Source: Pseudomonadales bacterium (GTDB lineage Bacteria; Pseudomonadota; Gammaproteobacteria; Pseudomonadales; Pseudohongiellaceae). Taken from it: a stretch of 6,008 nucleotides of DNA. Within the stretch, counting starts at the first letter, position 1; every line of letters begins with the position of its first letter. The notes beneath the pieces are model-generated. The model was given only the letters and a program-made list of their open reading frames with translations. It did no database searches and was not told where the DNA came from. The stretch is taken from the NCBI GenBank assembly GCA_022360535.1, contig JAKSCP010000466.1:1-6008 (forward strand), given 5' to 3'. The position numbers were made by a program, and so were the translations under genes. Of this stretch, positions 1 to 5,785 are shown in pieces.

Positions 1-641
1 GCACTGTTGAACTGCTCAATGAACACAGCACTGATTCGCAAAAGGCACTGGACCTTGGATGTGCAGTTGGACGGGCAAGTTTCGAACTCGCCAGGAATTT
101 CGAACGTGTCATTGGATTGGACTACAGTGATGCCTTTATTGATGCCGCTGAATTTCTTCGTATTAACAGGCAACTTGGGTACTCACGCTGGGACACGGGT
201 CGACATCGAACTGATCTGATAGCCAGTATTGAGAGCGAACTAGCCACTGATCATATCGATTTTGTGCAGGGTGACGCGGCCAATCTGGACGCGGTACCCC
301 TATTGCAGAGTGATCAGGCTTTCGACGCTGTCTTGCTTAGCAATCTTCTATGTCGCCTCTCCAATCCACAAGACTGCCTGGCGCAATTTGTAGAGTCCGA
401 CCGCTATTTAAAGGCAGGGGGTGTACTGGTCATTGCATCGCCCAATACCTGGATGGAAGAGTATACGGCCCAGGATAACTTCCTGGATGGTGCTAATAGC
501 GATGGAACTCTCCAGGCTATCGGCGGCCAGCTACCTGGCTTCGAGCTGCTACACAAGGAAGATCTGCCCTTCATGATAAGAGAGCATCGTCGCAAGTACG
601 AATACATCGTGAGCCAGGTCTCGGTGTGGCGTAAAACCTAG
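1..641 (+). CDS. ovoA: OvoA-type 4-mercaptohistidine N1-methyltransferase, C-terminal part (5' end outside window)
   Basis: SAM-dependent methyltransferase of the ovothiol pathway, which N-methylates the imidazole of 4/5-mercaptohistidine in the cytoplasm. Reading starts at base 3 and gives 212 residues to a TAG at 639-641. Seen: the class I SAM-binding motif LDLGCAVGR (bases 48-74) followed by the acidic strand end VIGLDYS; the family-typical NLLCRL; SPNTWMEEY after the GGVLVI strand; and the ending PFMIREHRRKYEYIVSQVSVWRK (split here: PFMIREH, then RKYEY, then VSVWRK), which I recognise from the C-terminal domain of OvoA. In full OvoA this domain follows a DinB-like and an FGE-sulfatase-like iron sulfoxide synthase half. 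That half would lie to the left, so fusion versus a stand-alone methyltransferase cannot be decided here. It converges on tolC across a strong terminator. The methyltransferase call is nearly certain; the ovothiol assignment is strong, by recalled family pattern. Confidence 0.87.
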   Translation, partial: TVELLNEHSTDSQKALDLGCAVGRASFELARNFERVIGLDYSDAFIDAAEFLRINRQLGYSRWDTGRHRTDLIASIESELATDHIDFVQGDAANLDAVPLLQSDQAFDAVLLSNLLCRLSNPQDCLAQFVESDRYLKAGGVLVIASPNTWMEEYTAQDNFLDGANSDGTLQAIGGQLPGFELLHKEDLPFMIREHRRKYEYIVSQVSVWRKT

Positions 642-661
642 AGTCGATCTTGCGGATACAA

Positions 662-697
662 AAAAGGGCCACTGCGAAACAGTGGCCCTTTTGTTTT
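662..697. terminator. Bidirectional rho-independent terminator between ovoA-type gene and tolC
   Basis: A perfect 13-bp stem (662-674 with 680-692) encloses a 5-base CGAAA loop. The GC-rich core GGGCCACTG is flanked by an A-run on the left and a T-run on the right (continuing to 697), so both strands read as a hairpin followed by U-rich RNA. It begins 20 bases after the methyltransferase stop and ends 23 bases before the tolC stop. It therefore serves both convergent genes. Confidence 0.93.
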
Positions 698-720
698 CAC
701 ATCAATAATTGGCTACCAGA

Positions 721-2118
721 TTACTCGGCGGCTGCTAACCATTGGTTGAGCTCCACCACGTCCTGTGGTGTAAGAATGCCAGCAACCTGTTTGAGGATAA
801 GCGAGTCCAACACGTAGTTGTATCGTGCATCTGCATAGTCTCTGAGCGCACGATAGAGATTCTGGCGTGCCAATAACACTTCGACGATGTTGCGCGTTCC
901 CACCTCAGCGCCAAGTTCAGTTGCATCCAGAGCTGTTTGACTGGAGACGATGGATTGCTGTCGCTGAGCAATGACCAGCACGTCTGTATTCACACGTCGA
1001 TAGGCATTGCGAATGTTTTGCGTGAGCTGTCGCTTAGTGAACTCCAGGGATTCTTGAGCAGCAATCACATCGTACTCAGCCTGTCGGCGTCGTGAGTTGA
1101 TAGCACCACCCTGAAACAACGGTACCTGAACGGTCAGAGTCAATGCAGACCGATCAAATGCACCACCACCAATCTGGATACCCGCATTGACAATTGGCGC
1201 GGTAACGTCGTGGTTGAATGTGCCGCTGAAGGCTATGGTTGGTAAATGATCTGATTTTCTTGCTCTCAGGGTTTTCCTTGAAGCGTCGAGGGTGAATTCC
1301 GCAGCGGCAATGGCGAGGCTATTGTCCTCCGCCTGATCTTCCCAGTCCGCCAGTGACCCATCGACTTCGATGATTGGAAAATCTTCCCGCAGCTCATTGA
1401 TGTCGCTGTGGGTTCGGCCAGTGATTGCTTCCAGTGCTTCGAATCGTGCCTGTAACAGGTCGCGCTGAAGGATAGTGGTGTTGCGTGCCAGGTCATAGGC
1501 AGCCTGGGCATCATAGACATCAGTAATCGCTACCAGACCCACCTCTTCTCTCTGCTGGGTTTGCTCCAGTGAACGCAACGATGCCTCTTCTTCCTGTAGG
1601 TTGGTCTCCAGTAGTTCCTGAGCCCGCAGGACATCGAAGTAGGCAGTTGCCACCCGCATGATCAAATCCTGCTCTTGCGCTGCCAGGTTAACGGCTCCGG
1701 CGCGATCACTAGCCCGCGCACTTTGAAAGTTATACCAGCTGGCCAAATCGAGAACGCTCTGGGTCAGACTTACAGCCCAACCGTGGTTATTGAGACCAGC
1801 GCCAAAACTATGAGCTGGCTGCACAAGAACACTCTGTACCTGGCCCGTTACTGGATCCGGCACATCGCGGAAGATTTCGTCCGCGGGTCCACTGGTTACG
1901 CGCGAGGTTCGCGCATTGGTGCCCAGCGCTGGCAGCAGTGGTGACCGGCTCTGTATCATCAGCTCGCGGTTTGACCGATACGTGGCTTCCGCCTGTTTCA
2001 ACGTGGGGTCGTTATCAAGAGCCAATTGCAAAATGGTGAATAAATCCTGGCTATATACGGATTGCGTGCCGAAGCAAACAAGCAGAACTAATCCCAAGTA
2101 CTTCATTAGTCGTCCCAT
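721..2118 (-). CDS. tolC: TolC family outer membrane channel protein
   Basis: Outer-membrane/periplasmic trimeric channel that docks with type I secretion and RND or ABC efflux pumps. From the ATG at 2118 it is 465 residues, close to E. coli TolC. Residues 1-23 form a signal peptide (MGRLMKYLG start, hydrophobic LVLLVCFG, likely cleavage after VYS). Two outer-membrane efflux repeats follow, about 24-235 and 240-450. Recognisable TolC stretches are SPLLP (59-63), LTQSVLDLASW, GLVAITDV (194-201), VPLFQGG (332-338) and GTRNIVEVLLA (from 407). It stops soon after the second repeat, without the long C-terminal tail of E. coli TolC. The frame stays open to a TTG at 2202. I prefer 2118 because TAAGG sits 9 bases upstream, the signal peptide begins there, and the promoter predicts transcription starting near 2202. 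No pump genes are adjacent, so it probably serves several systems. Confidence 0.92.
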   Translation of the reverse strand: MGRLMKYLGLVLLVCFGTQSVYSQDLFTILQLALDNDPTLKQAEATYRSNRELMIQSRSPLLPALGTNARTSRVTSGPADEIFRDVPDPVTGQVQSVLVQPAHSFGAGLNNHGWAVSLTQSVLDLASWYNFQSARASDRAGAVNLAAQEQDLIMRVATAYFDVLRAQELLETNLQEEEASLRSLEQTQQREEVGLVAITDVYDAQAAYDLARNTTILQRDLLQARFEALEAITGRTHSDINELREDFPIIEVDGSLADWEDQAEDNSLAIAAAEFTLDASRKTLRARKSDHLPTIAFSGTFNHDVTAPIVNAGIQIGGGAFDRSALTLTVQVPLFQGGAINSRRRQAEYDVIAAQESLEFTKRQLTQNIRNAYRRVNTDVLVIAQRQQSIVSSQTALDATELGAEVGTRNIVEVLLARQNLYRALRDYADARYNYVLDSLILKQVAGILTPQDVVELNQWLAAAE

Positions 2119-2127
2119 AGTTCGTGA

Positions 2128-2131
2128 CCTT
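2128..2131 (-). promoter_or_regulatory. Ribosome binding site deciding the tolC start
   Basis: On the minus strand AAGG (within TAAGG) lies 9 bases before the ATG at 2118. The ATG four codons later (2106) and the TTG at 2202 have no comparable Shine-Dalgarno sequence. This supports the shorter protein that begins with a proper signal peptide. Confidence 0.65.
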
Positions 2132-2208
2132 AGTTTCTGAAAGTAGTGATCGCCCGCAAATTCGGAAGAATCAGCGGCATACAGGCTGGTGGAGTGAAGC
2201 AAGGCGGC

Positions 2209-2237
2209 ATTCTACACAGTGTAACCAAAAGTGACAA
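2209..2237 (-). promoter_or_regulatory. Sigma-70 promoter for tolC
   Basis: Read on the minus strand, TTGTCA (2237-2232) and TAGAAT (2214-2209) are separated by exactly 17 bases. Each hexamer has five of six consensus positions, with the spacing optimal. Transcription would start near 2202, leaving a leader of about 84 bases before the tolC ATG at 2118. The predicted start argues against translation from the upstream TTG at 2202. Confidence 0.72.
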
Positions 2238-2361
2238 TTTACCTGCCTCTCACAGCGGCATCTTGTCGATTGATGGGCCTGGATAGGCCGTTTTGACCGT
2301 CTTGAATTGGTGAAGTTTCGTTTTTCCCTTACTCAATCTGTCTTGCTCCAGTTATTTCGTA

Positions 2362-2378
2362 TTGGCACAACCGCTGCT
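2362..2378 (+). promoter_or_regulatory. Candidate sigma-54 (-24/-12) promoter toward thiC
   Basis: TTGGCACAACCGCTGCT matches the consensus YTGGCACGRNNNTTGCW at all but two specified positions. The invariant GG (2364-2365) and GC (2376-2377) have the required spacing. Transcription would begin around 2389, giving a thiC leader of about 208 bases. I saw no convincing sigma-70 promoter on this strand in the spacer. Sigma-54 control of thiC would be unusual, and no enhancer site was identified, so this remains a sequence match only. Confidence 0.35.
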
Positions 2379-2387
2379 CAATACAGT

Positions 2388-2403
2388 ACGTAATTCCTTA
2401 CGT
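2388..2403. repeat. Inverted repeat ACGTAA-TTCC-TTACGT
   Basis: Two perfect 6-bp arms separated by 4 bases lie in the thiC upstream region. The repeat starts ten bases after the sigma-54-like site and coincides with the start point predicted from it. It could be an operator for a dimeric regulator or a small hairpin at the RNA 5' end. No T-run follows, so it is not a terminator. Confidence 0.4.
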
Positions 2404-2585
2404 GTTAGACGCCTCAAATCCTTTGCGGTTACAGTAGCCAAGGCGCCCTGAGCCCGTATCACTTTGGATTCAATAGGGGCATAATGCAGACAAAGTCGTG
2501 AATTCTGGATTGCATAGCGAGGCAATCATTCGGTTCACGATCAATTTCCCAAGTTCATCGCTCACCGAGCTCCAGGCAGTAGCAC

Positions 2586-2588
2586 AGG
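2586..2588 (+). promoter_or_regulatory. Ribosome binding site deciding the thiC start
   Basis: AGG, in the context CAGGTAG, lies 8 bases before the ATG at 2597. The alternative GTG at 2498 has its nearest purine-rich run (AGGGG, 2475-2479) 18 bases upstream, which is too far. This favours the ATG, which also gives a ThiC of normal length. Confidence 0.6.
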
Positions 2589-2596
2589 TAGTTTCC

Positions 2597-4480
2597 ATGA
2601 ATGCAAAACCCGAACATCTGGCAGACAAAATTAGTCAGTTAGATACCAGCAGCTCACAACATTATCCCAATTCTCAAAAAGTCTATGTCGAAGGCAGTCG
2701 GCCGGATATCAAGGTTCCCATGCGGGAGATTTCCTTAACCGCGACGGTGACGGAGTCCGGAGCCGAGGAGAATCCACCGATACGCGTCTACGATTCGTCG
2801 GGGCAGTACTCCGATGGAGAGGCAAGCATCGACCTGCAAAAAGGCTTACCCCCGTTGCGAGAAGCGTGGATCGACGAAAGAAATGACACGGAGCGCCTGG
2901 AGCAGGCCAGCTCTACCTTTGGTCGAGCGCGCCAGGAAGATGCAACGACCGCCCATCTTAGATTCAGTCATATCCGCGCGCCACGTCGCGCGTTAGCCGG
3001 GCGCAATGTGTCGCAACTGCACTATGCCAGGCAAGGAATTATTACCCCTGAGATGGAGTACATCGCCATCCGCGAAAACATGGCGCGCGCTCAGCTAAAG
3101 CAAAAAGATCAACCTGCTGAACAACATGTGGGCGAGTCCTTTGGCGCCAGTATTCCTGCGGAAATCACACCGGAATTTGTCCGTGAAGAGGTGGCGCGAG
3201 GCCGGGCCATCATCCCTGCCAATATTAATCATCCTGAAATCGAACCGATGATCATCGGTCGTAATTTCCTGGTGAAAGTAAATGCCAATATCGGTAATTC
3301 CGCCGTGACCTCCTCTATCGAAGAAGAAGTGGAAAAACTCACCTGGTCAGCTCTGTGGGGTGCGGACACGGTGATGGATTTGTCTACCGGTAAGAATATT
3401 CACGAAACCCGGGAATGGATCATTCGTAACTCCATGGTACCTATCGGGACTGTGCCTATCTATCAGGCTTTGGAAAAAGTGGATGGTGTAGCGGAAGATC
3501 TTAGCTGGGATATCTATCGCGACACCTTAATCGAACAGGCCGAACAAGGCGTTGACTACTTTACGATTCATGCCGGTGTGTTGCTGCGTTATGTCCCACT
3601 GACTGCGAAACGGGTTACCGGCATCGTCTCCCGTGGCGGATCGATAATGGCGAAATGGTGTCTCGCTCACCATCAAGAGAATTTTCTCTACACCCATTTC
3701 GAAGATATTTGCGAGATCATGAAGGCTTACGATGTGTCTTTTTCGCTCGGTGATGGCTTACGACCGGGATCAATTGCTGATGCCAACGATGCAGCACAGT
3801 TTGGAGAGCTTGAGACCCTGGGCGAGCTTACGCATCTGGCCTGGAAACACGATGTACAAACCATGATCGAAGGCCCTGGTCATGTGCCGATGCATATGAT
3901 CAAAGAAAACATGGAAAAACAATTAGAAGTGTGTGACGAGGCACCTTTCTATACATTGGGACCACTCACCACTGACATCGCACCGGGTTATGATCACATT
4001 ACCTCAGGCATTGGAGCTGCCATGATCGGGTGGTACGGCTGTGCCATGCTTTGCTATGTGACACCGAAAGAGCATTTGGGCTTACCCAACAAACAGGACG
4101 TTAAAGATGGCCTAATGGCTTACAAGATCGCAGCCCATGCAGCGGATCTGGCGAAAGGCCATCCAGGGGCCCAGTTGCGTGACAATGCACTTTCCAAGGC
4201 ACGCTTCGAATTCCGCTGGGAAGATCAGTTTAATCTTGGACTCGATCCCACCACGGCGCGTGCCTTCCATGACGAGACTTTACCCAAACAGTCGGGCAAG
4301 GTTGCGCACTTTTGTTCCATGTGCGGTCCGAAGTTTTGTTCCATGAAAATTTCTCAGGAAGTGCGTGACTACGCCGCGGCGAACACTGACGGCGACGTGG
4401 ATCAGGCAGTGCAGGAAGGCATGGAACAGATGGCTAGTGAATACAACCAACAAGGTCGCAAGTTGTATCACGAGGTTTAG
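2597..4480 (+). CDS. thiC: Phosphomethylpyrimidine synthase ThiC
   Basis: Radical-SAM enzyme of the cytoplasm that rearranges aminoimidazole ribotide (AIR) into HMP phosphate, the pyrimidine half of thiamine. From the ATG at 2597 it has 627 residues, against about 631 in E. coli, and is collinear with it over nearly the whole length. Seen: the N-terminal domain with PNSQKVYVEG and VPMREI; LHYARQGIITPEMEYIAIREN; RAIIPANINHPE; NANIGNSAVTSSIEEEVEK; GGSIMAKWC; and EGPGHVPM. His429 and His493 have the spacing expected of the metal-binding histidines. The C-terminal CxxCxxxxC motif (Cys573, Cys576, Cys581, as CSMCGPKFC) is the ThiC-specific iron-sulfur ligand set. All key residues are present, so it should be active. 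It stands alone, with no other thi gene visible, and ends at a hairpin shared with the convergent carboxypeptidase gene. The ATG is preferred over an in-frame GTG 33 codons upstream. Confidence 0.98.
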   Translation: MNAKPEHLADKISQLDTSSSQHYPNSQKVYVEGSRPDIKVPMREISLTATVTESGAEENPPIRVYDSSGQYSDGEASIDLQKGLPPLREAWIDERNDTERLEQASSTFGRARQEDATTAHLRFSHIRAPRRALAGRNVSQLHYARQGIITPEMEYIAIRENMARAQLKQKDQPAEQHVGESFGASIPAEITPEFVREEVARGRAIIPANINHPEIEPMIIGRNFLVKVNANIGNSAVTSSIEEEVEKLTWSALWGADTVMDLSTGKNIHETREWIIRNSMVPIGTVPIYQALEKVDGVAEDLSWDIYRDTLIEQAEQGVDYFTIHAGVLLRYVPLTAKRVTGIVSRGGSIMAKWCLAHHQENFLYTHFEDICEIMKAYDVSFSLGDGLRPGSIADANDAAQFGELETLGELTHLAWKHDVQTMIEGPGHVPMHMIKENMEKQLEVCDEAPFYTLGPLTTDIAPGYDHITSGIGAAMIGWYGCAMLCYVTPKEHLGLPNKQDVKDGLMAYKIAAHAADLAKGHPGAQLRDNALSKARFEFRWEDQFNLGLDPTTARAFHDETLPKQSGKVAHFCSMCGPKFCSMKISQEVRDYAAANTDGDVDQAVQEGMEQMASEYNQQGRKLYHEV

Positions 4481-4496
4481 TTGCTCAGTTGAAACC

Positions 4497-4518
4497 GTGG
4501 CCTAATTCATTAGGCCAC
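4497..4518. terminator. Hairpin terminator between thiC and convergent carboxypeptidase gene
   Basis: A perfect 10-bp stem, GTGGCCTAAT (4497-4506) with ATTAGGCCAC (4509-4518), begins 16 bases after the thiC stop. The two-base centre means the inner pairs probably open to form a larger loop. The following T-run is short (TTTCT on plus, GGTTTC on minus), so termination may be partial. The right arm and most of the left arm lie inside the coding end of the minus-strand gene. Confidence 0.6.
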
Positions 4519-5638
4519 TTTCTATGTAAGCTCCCAAGGCCTGTAAGCAAGACACTGCAAGCCTCCCTGAGCGTTCGGGAGACCATCCGTAGGTCTCATC
4601 TGGCGTTGCTGTTGTGTCTTTGAATGGCATCTCCAAAGTCATGGCCAGGCAGTTGTGATTAGCAGCGGTTTGCGCTGTGCTCATGGTCAGGTTAGCAGTA
4701 CCAGGGGGTTTAGCTGGATAGCCTTCTTTGGTTTGAAAGTCTGCATTCAATTCAACCAATACGTTTTTGTAAAAGTCTAATTGCTGTTGTTGCTTAGCAC
4801 CCCAATCCCTGAGACCTTCTGTTCCTGCAATAAAGCAGTAAGGCAGGGCTTCATCACCGTGGACATCCAGAAGAAAATCCACACCGGTTTGCGCCATGGC
4901 TTGTTTGACCAGAAACACTTCCGGTGAAGCATCCATACTCGGCTCCGCCCACTCCCGATTAAGGTTTCTGCCAGCGGCGTTGGTGCGGAGATGACCGCGA
5001 CGACTACCGTCAGGATTCATGTTAGGCACTAAATGTAGATCGCAGTTTTCCAAAAGTGCTTGCGTGAGTTCACTGCTGCTATCCATTAATTTGTGCACAC
5101 AGGCTTCCATCCACCACTCGGCCATGGTTTCGCCCGGATGCTGGCGCGCAATAATCCAGCATTGTTTCTTGGTGTTGCTGTTGGGAAGAGAAAACGTCAG
5201 TTGATCCAAGTCTTGTCCATCCAGGGTTGAGCCGAGTCTTCGCAAAGCACAGTGCTCAACACTTTGTGCTCGTGCCACCAGTTTATGATGACGCTCCATG
5301 GGATAGGGCGCGAAGTAGGCGAAGTAGACAGAATCCTGTTTTGCAGTGAATTCGAATACCAATTCGCCGTCGTTCAGATCAGTGGGATGACGAAGCCATT
5401 CTTCCCGGTCATAGGAATAACAAATGCGGTAGTTCCTGAAACCATCGGGATAGGCCGCTCCTTGGGCATTTAACACCCGGTAGCGACAAGCTTGCCCCTT
5501 GCTCCCGCTCACCCGGAAGAAGAACCACTGATAAAACTCCGACTGGTTGTCCGGGCGGATTTTCAATTGCACGTTCTGGTCGTCCGAGGCGTCCACTACC
5601 TCAATATTGCCACCATCGAATTCTGTACTGATATCCAT
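4502..5638 (-). CDS. M14 family zinc carboxypeptidase, bacterial cytosolic carboxypeptidase type
   Basis: A 378-residue metallocarboxypeptidase expected to remove C-terminal residues from peptides or proteins. There is no signal peptide, so it should be cytoplasmic. About residues 1-125 form the beta-rich N-terminal domain typical of the CCP (AGBL-like) subfamily (YQWFFFRV, FAPYP); the M14 catalytic domain follows. Zinc ligands are His167 and Glu170 (RQHPGE) and His260 (DVHGDE). NPDG (208-211), RNLNREW (224-230, with Asn227-Arg228 likely holding the substrate carboxylate) and the catalytic Glu336 (LEMPF) complete the site. It resembles the structurally characterised Pseudomonas aeruginosa CCP group; eukaryotic relatives trim polyglutamate from tubulin, but the bacterial substrate is unknown to me. 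The ATG at 5638 has AGGA 8 bases upstream. The final codons overlap the terminator hairpin shared with thiC. It is divergent from the DAHP synthase gene, with no functional link evident. Confidence 0.93.
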   Translation of the reverse strand: MDISTEFDGGNIEVVDASDDQNVQLKIRPDNQSEFYQWFFFRVSGSKGQACRYRVLNAQGAAYPDGFRNYRICYSYDREEWLRHPTDLNDGELVFEFTAKQDSVYFAYFAPYPMERHHKLVARAQSVEHCALRRLGSTLDGQDLDQLTFSLPNSNTKKQCWIIARQHPGETMAEWWMEACVHKLMDSSSELTQALLENCDLHLVPNMNPDGSRRGHLRTNAAGRNLNREWAEPSMDASPEVFLVKQAMAQTGVDFLLDVHGDEALPYCFIAGTEGLRDWGAKQQQQLDFYKNVLVELNADFQTKEGYPAKPPGTANLTMSTAQTAANHNCLAMTLEMPFKDTTATPDETYGWSPERSGRLAVSCLQALGAYIESGLMN

Positions 5639-5658
5639 TTCTGCTTTCCTGCTATTCG

Positions 5659-5672
5659 TTCAAGCCCTTGAA
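5659..5672. repeat. Inverted repeat TTCAAG-CC-CTTGAA in the carboxypeptidase leader
   Basis: Two perfect 6-bp arms separated by 2 bases lie 20 bases upstream of the carboxypeptidase ATG, in the 147-bp divergent spacer. The form suits a site for a dimeric regulator, but I do not recognise a known operator. A chance palindrome of this size is possible. Confidence 0.3.
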
Positions 5673-5699
5673 ACTACTTGATAAAACCCAAAATCATGA

Positions 5700-5729
5700 C
5701 TGACTTTGCAAAACACATTCTGTTATTAT
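5700..5729 (+). promoter_or_regulatory. Candidate sigma-70 promoter for the DAHP synthase gene
   Basis: CTGACT (5700-5705) and TATTAT (5724-5729) are separated by 18 bases. The -10 has five of six consensus bases and the -35 has four. The bases after the -10 (TGCCGCCC) are GC-rich, as in promoters inhibited by ppGpp. Transcription would start near 5736 and leave a leader of about 50 bases. No clear TyrR or Trp operator was seen. Confidence 0.45.
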
Positions 5730-5785
5730 TGCCGCCCTTTTTTGGATAGGCTGGCTCGACGCTGGCCAGATAGGACTACAACGCC

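Larger units (their letters stand above)
2119..2596. other. Divergent tolC-thiC intergenic region, no protein gene
   Basis: This 478-bp spacer holds the tolC leader and promoter (to 2237), a short hairpin GGCCT-GGAT-AGGCC (2276-2289), a sigma-54-like site (2362-2378), a 16-bp inverted repeat (2388-2403) and the thiC leader. The thiC frame is open back to a GTG at 2498, but that stretch has no well-spaced Shine-Dalgarno sequence and does not resemble ThiC. A five-codon frame, ATG at 2484 to TGA at 2501, sits after AGGGG. I looked for an intact THI-box, which would be the usual regulator of a bacterial thiC, and did not find one. Confidence 0.7.

Noticed and set aside
7..219. Possible small protein overlapping the methyltransferase
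   Set aside because: It lies in another frame wholly inside the methyltransferase coding region and resembles nothing I recognise; the methyltransferase frame carries the SAM motif.
1675..2140. Plus-strand open frames opposite the tolC N-terminal region
   Set aside because: They are antisense to a well-supported tolC gene, with no ribosome binding site or recognisable motif.
2276..2294. Hairpin GGCCT-GGAT-AGGCC followed by TTTT as a terminator
   Set aside because: The stem is only 5 bp, the T-run is 4 bases, and no gene ends nearby on that strand.
2119..2596. Canonical TPP riboswitch ahead of thiC
   Set aside because: Neither strand has the conserved CTGAGA or GAACCTGATCTGG cores with matching P1/P2 pairing. 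Only scattered partial matches exist, reported as a finding.
2498..2596. N-terminal extension of ThiC from GTG
   Set aside because: No suitably spaced ribosome binding site, no ThiC similarity, and the protein from 2597 already has normal family length.
4280..4471. Minus-strand open frame opposite the thiC C-terminus
   Set aside because: It is antisense to the conserved ThiC iron-sulfur region and has no features of its own.
5677..5711. Sigma-70 promoter for the carboxypeptidase gene
   Set aside because: On the minus strand TTGCAA and TTTTAT are 19 bases apart with poor hexamers; not good enough to call.
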